DNA from: Batrachochytrium dendrobatidis JAM81
Taxonomy: Eukaryota > Chytridiomycota > Chytridiomycetes > Rhizophydiales
Assembly: GCF_000203795.2 (NCBI RefSeq)
Contig: NW_006281112.1
Location: 124,001 to 188,000, forward strand
Direction of reading: 5' to 3'
Length of the DNA stretch: 64,000 bases
Positions 52,701 to 63,850 of this stretch are shown here, one piece after another. The notes under the pieces are model-generated. The model was not told the origin of the DNA, searched no databases, and saw nothing but the letters and a program-made list of their open reading frames with translations. Position numbers and translations under genes: made by a program. Position 1 is the first letter of the stretch. Each line of letters starts with the position of its first letter.

Positions 52701-53055
52701 TTCGTTGTAAAACAGAATGAAATTTGGAATAGAAACCTCGTCTACTTTGACATCTGTTGGCAAATCCTGTACACCTTTAATTTTTGCTTCAGATCGAAGA
52801 CTTGCCTCCGCCTGACGAAATCCTAAACAAAACAACATGCAAGATAAGTCATTCTGAAGGGTTTTACGGACAATAGCAGCGAGAATCTAACAGGAGAATT
52901 GAAGCAAAACAATGTCAAGTCAAGCGAATATTGGCACCTCGTTGATTCAGGTAGTGAGCAACAAGCCTATCAGAAACCTGAGTGTGAGCAGTAATTCCAG
53001 AAGCCTGCAAGTCTTTTCCTGGCGGGGGTGAGCCAGACCTATCCTGATCTGCCAT
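49777..53055 (-). CDS. TAF5: TFIID subunit TAF5
   Basis: WD40 scaffold subunit of the general transcription factor TFIID (and SAGA in yeast). Thirteen exons: 53055-52938, 52822-52617, 52456-52378, 52251-52009, 51899-51724, 51631-51528, 51413-51294, 51197-51067, 51006-50890, 50806-50613, 50527-50359, 50235-50010 and 49885-49777, giving 663 aa. The N-terminus has a LisH motif (VSDRLVAHYLNQRGFRQAEA). The TAF5 NTD2 domain has YEQSYTRLRKWIDDSIDVYK, LFPIFVHAYLDLV and AKHFFETCR. Six or seven WD repeats follow (LIGHSGPVFGLDF, FKGHNYPVFDVCFGP, KIRLWDLGSG-like blades). The hallmark C-terminus PTKRTPVYSVQFTKRN comes from the last exon. Without that exon the frame stops early at 50006, so the final intron is required. 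Divergent from the mitoribosomal gene, 166 bp between starts. Confidence 0.96.
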
Positions 53056-53221
53056 AGATAAATGTGTAAAGTGTCGAATAAACGAAAACCACTCGCCAAA
53101 GAGACCCCATAATTTAGAGTCTGATCGCCATCCATATCATGGCTGGACACCAAAAAAACGGATTTGATTTTTATAATCGAATTGGCGTTTTGCAATCACT
53201 AATCTCGTTATTGCTGTCGCC

Positions 53222-54565
53222 ATGAAGCTGTTTACTTTAAAGCCTCTGGGCCCGCTATCGACCCTGCCATTCAGATATATATCTACTGTTTATTATACAG
53301 CTCCAGTTTCTGCAATCAGATCAACCGAGTTCAAAACTCGCAACTATTCCACCGTTAAAGATGACACATCTCAACCAGTCGCAGAGGCTGCTGAGAGAAA
53401 TGCATTAGAAACCGAGTCCATTGATATAGAAACAAAGGCTGAAGCTATCAAAAAAACTCCTCGTAAAAAAACAGAGGAAGAGCATTGGCATGCTCGCTTT
53501 CCACTTCGCAATCGAGCTCATGACAAGTTTTTGATGCCTTCTATGCGAAACTTTGCCTTGCCTAATCAGGTATCAATGATCTTTGTATAATTTATAGAGA
53601 CTATGATCAGGCCTGATTGTTATTTAATCTTGCTAACAAATGATTTTACTGGTTGACACAATAGCCATTTCCAATGAATCCATACTTTAAGCCAGATCCT
53701 CCATTGTCAGATAAAACCAGAAAAGCCATCTATGCTTTATTTCTTGAAGATCAAGCCTATTGGACTCCTCGTCGACTCGCAGAACAATTTGGCATTGCTA
53801 TTGTTCGTGTGCAAGCCATTCTTCGCTTGAAAGCTCTTGAAGGGAAATTACAAAAAGAGGTAGATTGCATCCATAATTGTATAAATGTTGGTTTACACGG
53901 CTTGGCCATTCCATTACACTCAATATTGATCAAACAACCCAATGAAAATGTGTTTATTTAGGGATCTCCACCACAAATTGAATTTACCAACGGAATGGAG
54001 CGACTACTGGGATCGCGAACAATTGAATACAAAAAGGATCATCCATCCAAACTATCAGAGCCTCTAAAATATAACTTTGGTGGATCCATGTCACAATACA
54101 TTCGTCTGTTGGACGAAGAAGTCTCCGTTACACCCGAGGTAAACAAAACTATAATATATTGTAGACACACTCTGCGTTGCACAGCTGGTTATTACTATAC
54201 CGATTGTGAATAAAATTAATTGGCTTGTGTTTAGTAGAAAATACCGCATCTAATCACTAATAGTCTATTTTTTGATTTACATGTTTTAGGACGCCGCCAA
54301 ACTACTTCAGAAGCAACCCTACAGCAACAATTCAATGAAACTTGATTTAAATGCCCCCAATATCATCAATCCACCAGCAGAAGTAAAGTCGCTTATTATA
54401 AACCGCAACGATCGCTTGAAGAATCGATACAAGTTTATGGTGGCTGATACTAGCAAACCCAATCCTTCTTTCATTGTGCGAGACCAATCTGGACAATTAA
54501 GAAGAGCCACAAATGTCGAGCTGTGGGAGCGTGCTCATACTCGACCTCGAAAGTTTCGCATGTGA
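53222..54565 (+). CDS. MRPS35: Mitochondrial small-subunit ribosomal protein, Mrps35/Bot1 type (mS45)
   Basis: Fungal mitoribosomal protein needed for mitochondrial translation. Exons are 53222-53569, 53665-53859, 53962-54138 and 54290-54565, giving 331 aa. The N-terminus (LKPLGPLSTLPFRYIST) is a presequence without acidic residues. Conserved features follow: HARFPLRNRAHDKFLMPSM, NPYFKPDPPLSDKTRKAIY, a helix-turn-helix-like WTPRRLAEQFGIAIVRVQAI, and C-terminal FMVADTSKPNPSFIVRD ending with basic residues. The family is known as eukaryotic mitochondrial regulator/Bot1. Identification rests on this overall pattern rather than on a single catalytic motif. The miniature element copy D starts 15 bp after the stop codon. 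Confidence 0.82.
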
Positions 54566-54579
54566 TAAAGTCGAAATTT

Positions 54580-54998
54580 TACAGCCATATTCACGTAAAA
54601 TAGAGTATTTCTGTACTTATCTTGCAGCGATGGCCTCTATTTTACTTCAGAATAAACAATGCTTAAATATGTGTTGCGTCTCCTATTAGAAATTGACTTG
54701 AATAGACATTCTCAATTCTTTCTAAGTATCTGGAATGAAATCTCACGCCATACAAGACCATCTTTTGTCAAAGTAATTTTAGCAGTCCAAGAATGAACAA
54801 TATAAAGCTCTATACCTCACAACATTGCTGTTAAACGGTTGGCGAACCATACCTAATCAGTGAATCTGTAACTTTGTCAAGGAATTCAGAAAACATAATT
54901 TTGTCTAGTAACTGGCATCCATCATTTCATGAGATTGGCTATTTATTATGTATTTTGGCACTTTATTTAGTACTCCGTTTTACGTGAATACGGCTGTA
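54580..54998. mobile_element. MITE-like element, copy D
   Basis: The longest and best copy, about 419 bp, flanked by TA, with nearly perfect terminal inverted repeats TACAGCCATATTCACGTAAA and TTTTACGTGAATACGGCTGTA. No ORF of note lies inside. The right arm matches copy C along about 110 bp, and its reverse complement matches the left arms of copies A and B. It fills the convergent gap between the mitoribosomal gene (stop 54565) and the Rab GAP gene (stop 55023), and may supply 3' UTR sequence to both. Confidence 0.85.
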
Positions 54999-55022
54999 AT
55001 ATAGCTTAGTTCAAATAGCAAA

Positions 55023-58000
55023 TCAAGTAGCCAATTCTGTCGGATTTGGATTAAACAGCTCTTCTCTCAGCAACGTATCCACTAATATATTAATAGTACA
55101 GTCAAATGAGTTAGGTTCGAATCAGCAAGGTCAATAACCTTGCAACAAGCGAATCAAACACGGCAAATCTTACCCTCTTCAAGTAAAGCACAGTCATAAT
55201 CCGCATCCTCGTCAAAAGCATCAGCGAGTTTGATCGTGTCAAGCTTTATTTGGCCATCAGTCTTGTCGTCAGCAGGTAGTGCCAACTCGGACATGGCATC
55301 GATCGCTGCAGGTACTTCCGTCTCCACTACACCTACAGGCTCCTTTTTACCTGCCATTTTGCCTGATGCCCACTTGAATCCGCCTGACCACAGCGACTCG
55401 CTGATTTCTTGCATAGGCGGGGGTGCCAAGACTTTTTGTTTTACACCCGTGCTTGTATTATAAAGCATAAATTGGGTAGATAGTGTTTCATCAATGAGAA
55501 ACTTTAGAAACTTGTCTTCAGAAACCACTGCAGCCAATGTACTTTTTTTAAGACTGAATGTTTCTGAAACGGGTTGTTTTTTGGAAACATCAATGACTGT
55601 ATTCAGATCTGTGCCAGAAGTATTCTCAGCTTCGCCAGCAGCAAACGATCGATTAAGAAACGATGAAACAGAGCCAAGATGCTCATCGCCGCTCAATTGT
55701 CTGGTAAGAAAAAGTAACGTCTCTGATACATGGATAGTCTCCTCACGTGTAAGCAGACCATCGCTGTCTCCATCATGCGTATCAAAAATAATCTCGAGCC
55801 ACGTGCCGGGACTACTATGAATTAGCTTTGCCAAACCACTCACAATATCCTGCAAATCAACCAAGCCATCTGCATTGGTATCAAAGACTTTAGCAAACAG
55901 ACGCTCGATGAAATCAGAGCCCACAACAGATTTCTTGGAAGAATCATTTCCATTACGTGCCAACTGATCATCCTGGTCAGAATCTGTGTTGGCCCACATA
56001 GCAATCTTGGAAATAAGACGTTTAAACTGAGGAAAGTCCAGTCGATCTGGATGCAGCTTAGCAGATCTGGCTTCATAAAATTGGGCAGTGTAAAATTGGT
56101 CGCATAGAAAAAGAAGTTCGTCTTTGGAAAACTTGGAAGTGGATGTAAGATTACGTACAACACTTCGTTTTGCATACATGTCCATATTTTGAATAACTTT
56201 AAGCTGATGTGTTTTGCGCAAATCTACCACCATATCGTTCGTCACATTTTGAAACTCACGATATGCAGTGAGCATCAATTGATTGAACTTTGTGGTTGGT
56301 CGCACATTTTGTCCCTCCATTTGAAGAATATCGTCAAGATTACTGAAATATTCTTTAAGAACATTCCTATCAAAGCACGGTCAAATATGTACATATTGTT
56401 AAACTCGAATAGGTGCACAAACAAACTTGAGCAATACTTACATAAGTTCACCATCATCTTTAATGTTTAAAATGGCGTCTCCGTTGATTTTCAAAATAGC
56501 CAGACTAATAATCAAAGCAATCAGCAAAATCGATGATTAGTTTTAAAAATCAAATGTCCAAATAAAACTTTTCAATTATAGCCAAAGAAATAAGAAAATA
56601 CACTGACCCAACTTGAAAAAGCACCTAAATTGAGTAACGGTATAATGTCAGCCCATATAATAAAAAAGGCAATGAGGATGGCTCAATAAAATTCAAAAGT
56701 AATGCTAGCATACCTTGGCCCCCTCCATGAAGAAACAGTCCATAATTCGTAAAGAATATGGCAACGGTAAGGAATTGATAAACAGACTCAAAAACCACGG
56801 TAAACAGGCAACAGAAAGTTGAATCTCATATTTTTTGATATGATCACCTAAAACAGGCATGAAGCGATGCACCTGGATACCAGATACAAGTGATATACAA
56901 CACATTTAAATTCTATTTTTTGCAAAGAGAGTGGTTAATAAGCGATGCATCTTGAACTCACCAGAGTCTCAAACACATGGTTGTCAATTACTGCTCCAAC
57001 CATATTGACACTGAATGACCAAAAACAATAGTTAAAACATACATATCATTTCAAAAAACTAAAGTTGTTTAAATCAAAGTACATTCATGGTCAGTGTACA
57101 TACGTGTAGTATCCGGGAAGCATTCTTTCACATAGAACTGTCAGAATCCAAAAGGCTTGCTCCTCTGTCAAATAAATCAATAGTACGCTTACAACAATAT
57201 TCATGGCCTGACAGTAACCAATCTCGGGCTCGTGGTAAGAAAATGCCTAACAAAATCAAATTAAAATACAAAGATGCATTGGTATATTTTCATCCAAGTA
57301 GCAGTAATGAAATGGTCAAAAAATATTTGCAAGATTTACATAGAGAACCCGACGAAGACGATCAATTCCCTCTGGTGTTTGGTATCCACTATATTCTGGA
57401 AGACTCCTACAGGTGATTTACAAAAATCCGTGGTTAGATAAAATTCAAGTCAAGATACGTTTGAAAAACAGACTGACCTGTTTAGATCTTTTTCAATCTC
57501 CTCAGTAGAAAGTGAAACCTGACCACCATGTTCAATATGTAGTTTCTCATAGTAGCCGTCGTTTATAAATCTATAACAAATGTACGTTAAAAACTAATAA
57601 AAACATATGCAAGACAATATACAAAACACAGACCGTTTGTACATTGCACCGCTGCACAGCTCCCAAAGTTCTCCTCGAAGAGTATTTGGGAGACCAATGC
57701 GAACCAATTTGATAAATGTTGGAAGACGAACAAGAGTCAAATTTCGTCCAAAATCTAGATAATGACAACATATTAGATTACAAACCAAATATTCAAATTA
57801 AACCACAAAACAATCAACAGGATCGCAAATATCAATGTTTCATGCCAAAAACAAAAGTTTACCTTTAAAATATGAAATCCAATATCTCAGTTTGCTCTTT
57901 TCTACCGCCCTAAATGGCAGCAATATAACAGTCATCAAACATAGATTTTAGTCACTCAAATTAAAAAACAATGGAACTTTGCATTTTCCAAAAAAATACA

Positions 58001-60487
58001 TTACACCACCTACTTTTTGGAATCAACATAGCCGTACTTGACACCAAGTCCGCCAACATTAGTATCCTTTCCTGCAATCAAATCTTCAGATGGGCATGTA
58101 GTCAAAAATGGCTTTAGGCGCTTCATTTCTTCGACGTGTGACTCTAAGCGATCTTTGAGAGTAGCACAAAATTTATCAGCCAACGGTTGTCCTCCTACAA
58201 GCTGAAATAGCAACTTTAATTGATGCCGAACTGTAATCGCGATGGTGGCGGACGCCAAAGCATTGATTCGCTCAACGCGCATGATTGAAAAAAAAGGCAA
58301 TGCCAGCTGGCATTGATATTTGGCGGTAGACAAGAAACACAAGAATGTGTCAGAAAGATAAAGTCTGCCATTGAAATTGATATCTGTCCCAGATATCGAG
58401 CATGCTACGTCAATGTCTTCAAATATAGTCTCTGTGCTTGGTAAATTAAACAGCCATTGAAATTTGGCGTTTTTTTTTTGAAGCTCAAATGCCAGCTTTA
58501 ATGGTATTGAGAGATTGCCTTTTTGTACAAGACCCAGTATTGTTGCGGGAGAAGTAATAATATCCTGTGTATGCTCTGTATTTTTCAAAGAAAGACCGGG
58601 AGCAGGTTCTGTGCTGATGGCTTTAAGCAATCTCTGCAAAGCCAGATTCGTGAGATATTCAAGCAATTCAAAAGTTTCGTCGCGAAAAAAAAGATTTGAA
58701 AAAAAGTGCTAATAATGCAACAAGGATTTGACAGTGCAAAATAGTTAGTTCATAGCCTGTATTTACATTTTAAAATAGCGGCAGATTCAAAACCCAAATC
58801 ATTCTAAATGTATACCTCTGTTTTGTTACGGGTGACAATCCTAATTGAGTCAGAAATCATTCCTCGTTTGGACTTTTCCTTTGACAGCTCTTGAATGTCT
58901 TTAAGCTCGATAACCACCTTGGTCTCTGTTCCGAGTACAAAAGAATAAAAGCAGCAATATGACAGCGACACATACATCCAGCCTTGATTCATTAGTTTTC
59001 TGTGATACGAACAAGAATAAACTAAATGGCAATGGTATTAATATCGAGTCTTGAGATTCAGCAAATTTCATCAAGTAGTCAGTCAAAACATACAACTAAC
59101 AAGTCGCTCAGACTCTTCCATCCGAAACAATTGTCTCCATGATCTCGCAGCTGCTCGAAACTTTGCGTCTGATGATTTTTCATCCGTATCTGCATCTACG
59201 ATTTGATCATCAAAACCAATCAGTAACTACATTTGACTACACCCATGATTTTCACAGCAGCAAGATACCTTGACTCTGTACAATGGATGTAAATTTAGTT
59301 AGAGCATAGGCTGCCTTGTCCCCTTTATCTTCAAGCTGTTTCATTTCAGGCAAAAGAGTTTCTACCATATTTCAAAATATAGCTTAAATTAGCATTTTAT
59401 CCACTGCAATATTTAAAATGTGACCAGCCATACATCACCAAGCATCTATTCAAATAGTAAAATTGAATATCGACTGATGCTAGACAACAATGACAAACCT
59501 TCTATCCAAGCCCAATCATTCTCAATCTCTTTCAATGTCTCTGCTGCCTAATATATCCAAACATTCAAGAATACGTTATTAGTGCTTTGCAGCCAGTTAG
59601 AATTGGAAAGATTTTTAATCTAGCAGGCAGGGTTAGCTTTTGGACCAATGTAGACCCAATCAGTTCTAAATCCAACCAACTCTTATGTAAAAATATGCAT
59701 TGTAACCTACTGCGACCATCTGTCCATTTGGATCAGGCACTCCTCCTTGAAAAGTGCGCAGTACAATCCGATACGGGGACTGCTTAGTATCAAATCTAAA
59801 TCGTCACTTGGATTAGCTTGTATAAAATGAATGGATTCAGTAATACAAATCATCACATAATAGCTCATACACATTTTGTAAGGTTGCCCAAACACTTTTC
59901 AGCATAGTTGACGTTGCTTCATTTTCTTTTGACTTTTGCATCCAAAAAAGATCATTTTCCTAGATATGTCAATAGAGTGAAGCATAAAGAATTACAAAAT
60001 AAACTGTTAATATAACCAAGTATGGATGTGGCTGGACAGTTTATCATATTTCCTGTCATCAGATTAAAGACCAATTTGCAGTACTCGAGAGCTACTTTGC
60101 ATCAAAAGTATTTATACTCGCCAACATGCTCAAAATTCATATTCAGTCCAAGCCCATCAACGTTCAAACAGCTACATGATTGTTCGAGTCGAATGCTATC
60201 TCATTGAGTTTTTCTGAATCACAAACAAGTAGATAAACTCAATGTATGATATTCAACAGCCCCATACTGCAACACAAGATACAGGACTGTCAACTAGCTT
60301 CAGATCCAGCATTCCATGTACACAATGTAAGCCCAGCGACATGCCATATAACTAGGGATGATAAAATTCAAAGCAAGCGAATTCTTGCGTAGAATTCTAA
60401 ATGGAATCGGTAGATATATACTCTCTGATACATGCCTTGATAGTTTTCCAAAAGGAAGTGTTTTCGACCACTGTTGGATGTGTCCAC
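55023..60487 (-). CDS. Rab GAP with two GRAM domains, TBC domain and EF-hands (TBC1D9/Gyp2-like)
   Basis: GTPase-activating protein for Rab GTPases. Nineteen in-phase exons give 1050 aa: 60487-60434, 59959-59873, 59782-59711, 59547-59499, 59361-59269, 59195-59097, 59021-58816, 58708-58014, 57909-57863, 57754-57634, 57570-57478, 57406-57340, 57246-57104, 57010-56962, 56872-56714, 56624-56608, 56504-56442, 56366-55174 and 55081-55023. The start [14 protein letters not shown] matches the MW start of TBC1D8/9 proteins. Two GRAM domains ([29 protein letters not shown]) precede the TBC domain, with GIG-type [24 protein letters not shown] and [15 protein letters not shown]-hand loops are [12 protein letters not shown] and [12 protein letters not shown]. 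The first intron is GC-AG (AAG|GCATGT) and exon 56624-56608 is 17 nt. The TBC block with the usual catalytic Arg contains [10 protein letters not shown] could not place the arginine finger with certainty. Confidence 0.92.
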
Positions 60488-60899
60488 ATTGCTGCGTTGC
60501 AATCAATTGCCAATAATCAACCCTTGACAAAGTATTTCAATCAAACACTGGTCACGTGAGTTGGAATAAGCTAAACCAAATCCAGTCTGTTCTAGTGTCG
60601 ATACAGCTCGACGTTCCAATGAAATGAAAATATTTTAGTCTGTCGAGTAAAACAGTTTATTTCAAGGCAAATACTTGAAGTGTGAAAGCTGCACCATTAA
60701 AAAAAGCATAAGCAGGTCTAGTTCTGGATAGCTTTCGGAATGTATAGATCGATTGTCGTCAATACTGGCTGGCTATTTGGTTGGATTTACTGTATATGAA
60801 TCCTGATCGATTCTGCAAAATTAACACTAGAAATATAGCATCAATAATCTCGACTAGAAAAACTGGATTCACCCACCAATACAGTCAGTACTACAGAAA
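60488..60899. other. Intergenic region, no gene seen
   Basis: This 412 bp stretch lies between the Rab GAP start and the 3' end of the next minus-strand gene, so it should contain the Rab GAP promoter. The palindrome TCACGTGA sits about 65 bp upstream of the start codon. I see no supported coding frame. Confidence 0.5.
60552..60559. promoter_or_regulatory. TCACGTGA palindrome in Rab GAP promoter
   Basis: A perfect 8-bp palindrome with the CACGTG bHLH core lies 65 bp upstream of the Rab GAP ATG at 60487. Similar cores sit at comparable distances from two other start codons in the window. Confidence 0.45.
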
Positions 60900-61317
60900 C
60901 TACATGGCATAAACCAGTCCGAGTAAAATCTGCTTTCCCAGCTGTATCATCGCTAGTGACGAAATAAAGTTTGGAGACACCAAAATATAGCATCGGTCAG
61001 CTATATACTAATAAAACTCGGGACAAGCTCGCATACAAACAAAATCTCGTACTCAGTCTACCAAGTGCCTTGGACAACACAGGGATCAAAAGAACTGCCA
61101 CTTGCCAGGCATTTACTGTACCATCATCGTCATCATCATAAATATCTTCCAGACTAGGATACTCCCCGACTGGTTCACCATGAACGGATTGAAGCTCAGA
61201 TCCCCCGCTTAAAAAACTAATATCTCTGGAACCTGCCATCATTTGACCTTGAGATGAATTCGCATGTTGCTGCTGCTCATCCATTCTTCGCTGTATCCGC
61301 TCAGCCAGTGATGACAT
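60900..61317 (-). CDS. Small putative membrane protein, unknown function
   Basis: Not recognised. The model joins 61317-61062 and 60952-60900 (intron phase 1) to give 102 aa. The N-terminus is amphipathic and Gln-rich (MSSLAERIQRRMDEQQQ). An acidic stretch (SLEDIYDDDDDG) and then a hydrophobic C-terminus (AWQVAVLLIPVLSKAL followed by LGKQILLGLVYAM) suggest a tail-anchored or hairpin membrane protein. If the intron is not used, the frame continues to 60997 with a different, less hydrophobic tail. The start lies 127 bp from the divergent neighbour and shares a CACGTG site with it. Confidence 0.5.
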
Positions 61318-61377
61318 TGCACAATCAATAAAAATTGGTCTGGTAAAATTGTATGCTCAAAATAGACATCTATAAAT

Positions 61378-61383
61378 CACGTG
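61378..61383. promoter_or_regulatory. CACGTG E-box in a divergent promoter
   Basis: This CACGTG core lies about 60 bp from both divergent start codons (61317 minus, 61445 plus), so it could act on both genes. Confidence 0.4.
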
Positions 61384-61444
61384 TTGTATCTTGTCAAAAC
61401 TGATCAACTCAAAGTCGAACCATTTCCAGTTAAAAATAACCTAT

Positions 61445-62310
61445 ATGATTGGGATACATACTCATGCTTTTCCTCGGATGGCTAATCTTTGCTTAAAGTC
61501 CTTTTTTAGCAGAGAAATGTCTACTAGAATCTGTAGAATTCGACCTGCTGTCGAATGTGGTATCAACTATAGTCATAATCTGTATGTGGCAGATGTGAAT
61601 GATCCGGATAAAGTTGCATTGACATTTACTTTGCCGAACCAGGCCCATTCAACCTTGTCCGATGAGGATATCATTGGCTGGGTTGATCGTAGTGTCTTTT
61701 CAAAGAATCTTCACTTGAACACAGAATCTAGTGCCATATCTAGTATAAAGCCATTCAACTTTACCTCGAATCATCAATTTGAATCCAGATTGCACAAGTT
61801 TCTTGCCGAAAACATTCATAAAGATGAAGCAGCTCAAGGTAGCTAGACTTGCTCACTATGTATGTTTGAACCAAGGAACTTGGACATCAACTCATCCGAT
61901 TTTTTAACGGTCATGCAATTTAGCTCTAGCAAATTATCAAAAAGAAGGTCATTTGAATATTAATGACGAACGAGTCTTTACACCATGGGGTAGAGTAAGG
62001 TAAGCTATACAAACACTGATCGTAAACCAATCACCTCTTAAATATATTCTAAATAGTGACAATACTAACAATGATCATTAAATCATTGGTAATAGCGATC
62101 CAGAGGATATTTTGGGAAATGTCCTTGTTCAAAATGGCAAGATCGTAAAAGGAAGCTATCAAAGGTAACCTTGAATTATACTTTGTTCCTAAAAGACTCT
62201 GACCGTGTATTTCTGTATATGTTTCTAGAATGCCGACTCATCGACTGTTTAGCCTGAATGGTCTTTTTCAGCTTAACAAGTCTCTTCATGATCTGTATAT
62301 TCAGAAATAA
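61445..62310 (+). CDS. Conserved protein of unknown function
   Basis: Four in-phase exons (61445-61838, 61924-61999, 62096-62164, 62229-62310) give 206 aa if the first ATG is used. A second in-frame ATG about 22 codons in (MSTRICRIRP) is an equally good start. If the upstream ATG is used, the extra basic, hydrophobic leader could act as a targeting sequence. The core has no membrane segment. It contains DEDIIGWVDRSVFSKNLHL, HKFLAENIHKD, DPEDILGNVLVQNGKIVKG and MPTHRLFSLNGLFQLN near the C-terminus. The last block resembles a short conserved tail I associate with uncharacterised fungal proteins, but I cannot name the family or propose a reaction. Confidence 0.72.
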
Positions 62311-62635
62311 ACTGGTCTAAAAAGATTATATCAAACTGAGTGTATTTCATTACAGTTGGCGACAAGGACAGAAACAAGTGAGAAATTGTCACACCATCCC
62401 ATTAGAGTGCATCGTGTTGTGAGAATCTACGCTAGTCTGAAGCAATCGTTCAGTGCTATAGAGAATTCACGTTTTTGGAATCTCAACAGCAGTCTACTCG
62501 ATACCATCATGTTTTCAAACATGATGAATTGGGTTGAAATATGAATATTTCATCTCTCCCGTTCTCATACCTTTTATCACTAACCGTAATCTTTCTACCC
62601 TATTTTCAGCATCAACATACAAACATATTTCAAAG
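62311..62635. other. Intergenic region, no gene seen
   Basis: This 325 bp stretch separates two plus-strand genes and should contain the NOSIP promoter. An inverted sequence (CATCATGTTTTCAAACATGATG at about 62505-62526, quoted only in part here as CATCATGTTTT with its inverse) could form a short hairpin near the upstream gene end. No coding frame is supported. Confidence 0.4.
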
Positions 62636-63850
62636 ATGCCTCGACATTCGAAAAACAATACTGCACTAGCATTCTTCACTAGTGCAGAGAGATCCAAACT
62701 CACCTATGGTACTCAAAAGCAGCGATTAGGGAGAGACAGTATGAGAGACTACGATGCCTGTCTATTGTGCTTGCGTGCAGCTGTGCAGCCAGTGTGTTGT
62801 GCAAAAGGCCATTTGTATTGCAAGGTGATTCCGACTACAATGGGACGGACTTGCTCAGGATTATAGTAATATACTGATTCTTATCAACTCTACTGCAAAT
62901 CCTAAATCTTGTTATAGGAATGTATATTTGAAAGCATCCTTGCTCAAAAAAAACAAATACTTCGTCAATCTAAAGACATAAAAAACTTTGAGCAGTCCAT
63001 TGAAGCTGAGCATGCTAGTAAAGCAGAGGAAACTCAAAAAAAGCAAATTGAAGACTTCAAGAACTTGGAAACACACTCAACGTCTGTCCAGAAAAAAAAT
63101 GGCAATGCCGACATACCTACGCCAGGTCTTTCCAATTTTTGGCTGGCAAGTCCAAGTTTTAATTTAACTGCTACTGTGTAAACGAGATGTCTTACTAAAG
63201 CGTTTACTGTGAATGTATACTTTATCTTGAAAATACAGCCGTCACTTACCCCTGAAGCTGCTCCAAGTGCCCCAAAAGCAGACAAGGTTGAGCCGCAATG
63301 CAGCGCCGCATCTGAACCTCATTCTATCAGGTATGCAATATTTGACAATCTCTTGAATCTGATCCTCATACTAGTCTAATTTAGTCCTGAAATATCATGG
63401 CTGATTTTTACACTAATCTAGCCTCAAAAAGCTTATCCCTGTGGTTTTCGCGCAATCCTCAACCTCGGCTGGCTTAGAAAAAAAGCTTGAACGACCTGGA
63501 AAGCATTGTCCCTGTTGTCTTACTACATTTAGGAATGGTGTAAAAATTGTCGGTGAGTCCATCATGTATATTGCTTGCAATGTAAAGACCAAAGGGTATA
63601 TTGGCAAAAGTGGCTCATAGGATTCTTTGTACTGATCGAGAATTAAACTATTTTAACCACAGTTTTAAAAAACTGTGGTCATGCTATTTGTAGACCATGT
63701 TTCATCAAATTTACAAAGTCTTCGTGCAAATGCGTCGTGTGTGATGTAAAATGCAAGGAACGTGATGTCATTGATTTAGATATTGAAGGAACTGGCTTTT
63801 CCAGTGGTGGCCAGGCGGAAGCTAGCAGAGGTGGTCCTGCTTTTCAGTAA
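62636..63850 (+). CDS. NOSIP: NOSIP-family RING/U-box ubiquitin ligase
   Basis: Homologue of nitric-oxide-synthase-interacting protein, a U-box/RING E3 ligase associated with the spliceosome in many eukaryotes. Exons are 62636-62824, 62918-63145, 63239-63330, 63422-63552 and 63663-63850, giving 275 aa. The N-terminal zinc-finger/U-box block is classic: MPRHSKNNTALAFFTSAER, LGRDSMRDYDACLLCL, GHLYCKECIFE. A charged coiled coil follows (KKQILRQSKDIKNFEQS), then FWLPSLTPEA, and the second U-box with CPCCLTTF, CGHAICRPCF, CVVCDVKCKERDVI and the terminal GTGFSSGG. Intron 63146-63238 is GC-AG (CTG|GCAAGT), and only that splice gives the conserved FW-PSLTPEA motif. Confidence 0.95.

Noticed and set aside
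57087..57416. Plus-strand 109-codon ORF inside the Rab GAP gene
   Set aside because: It lies antisense to three exons that are required for the TBC domain and has no motif of its own.
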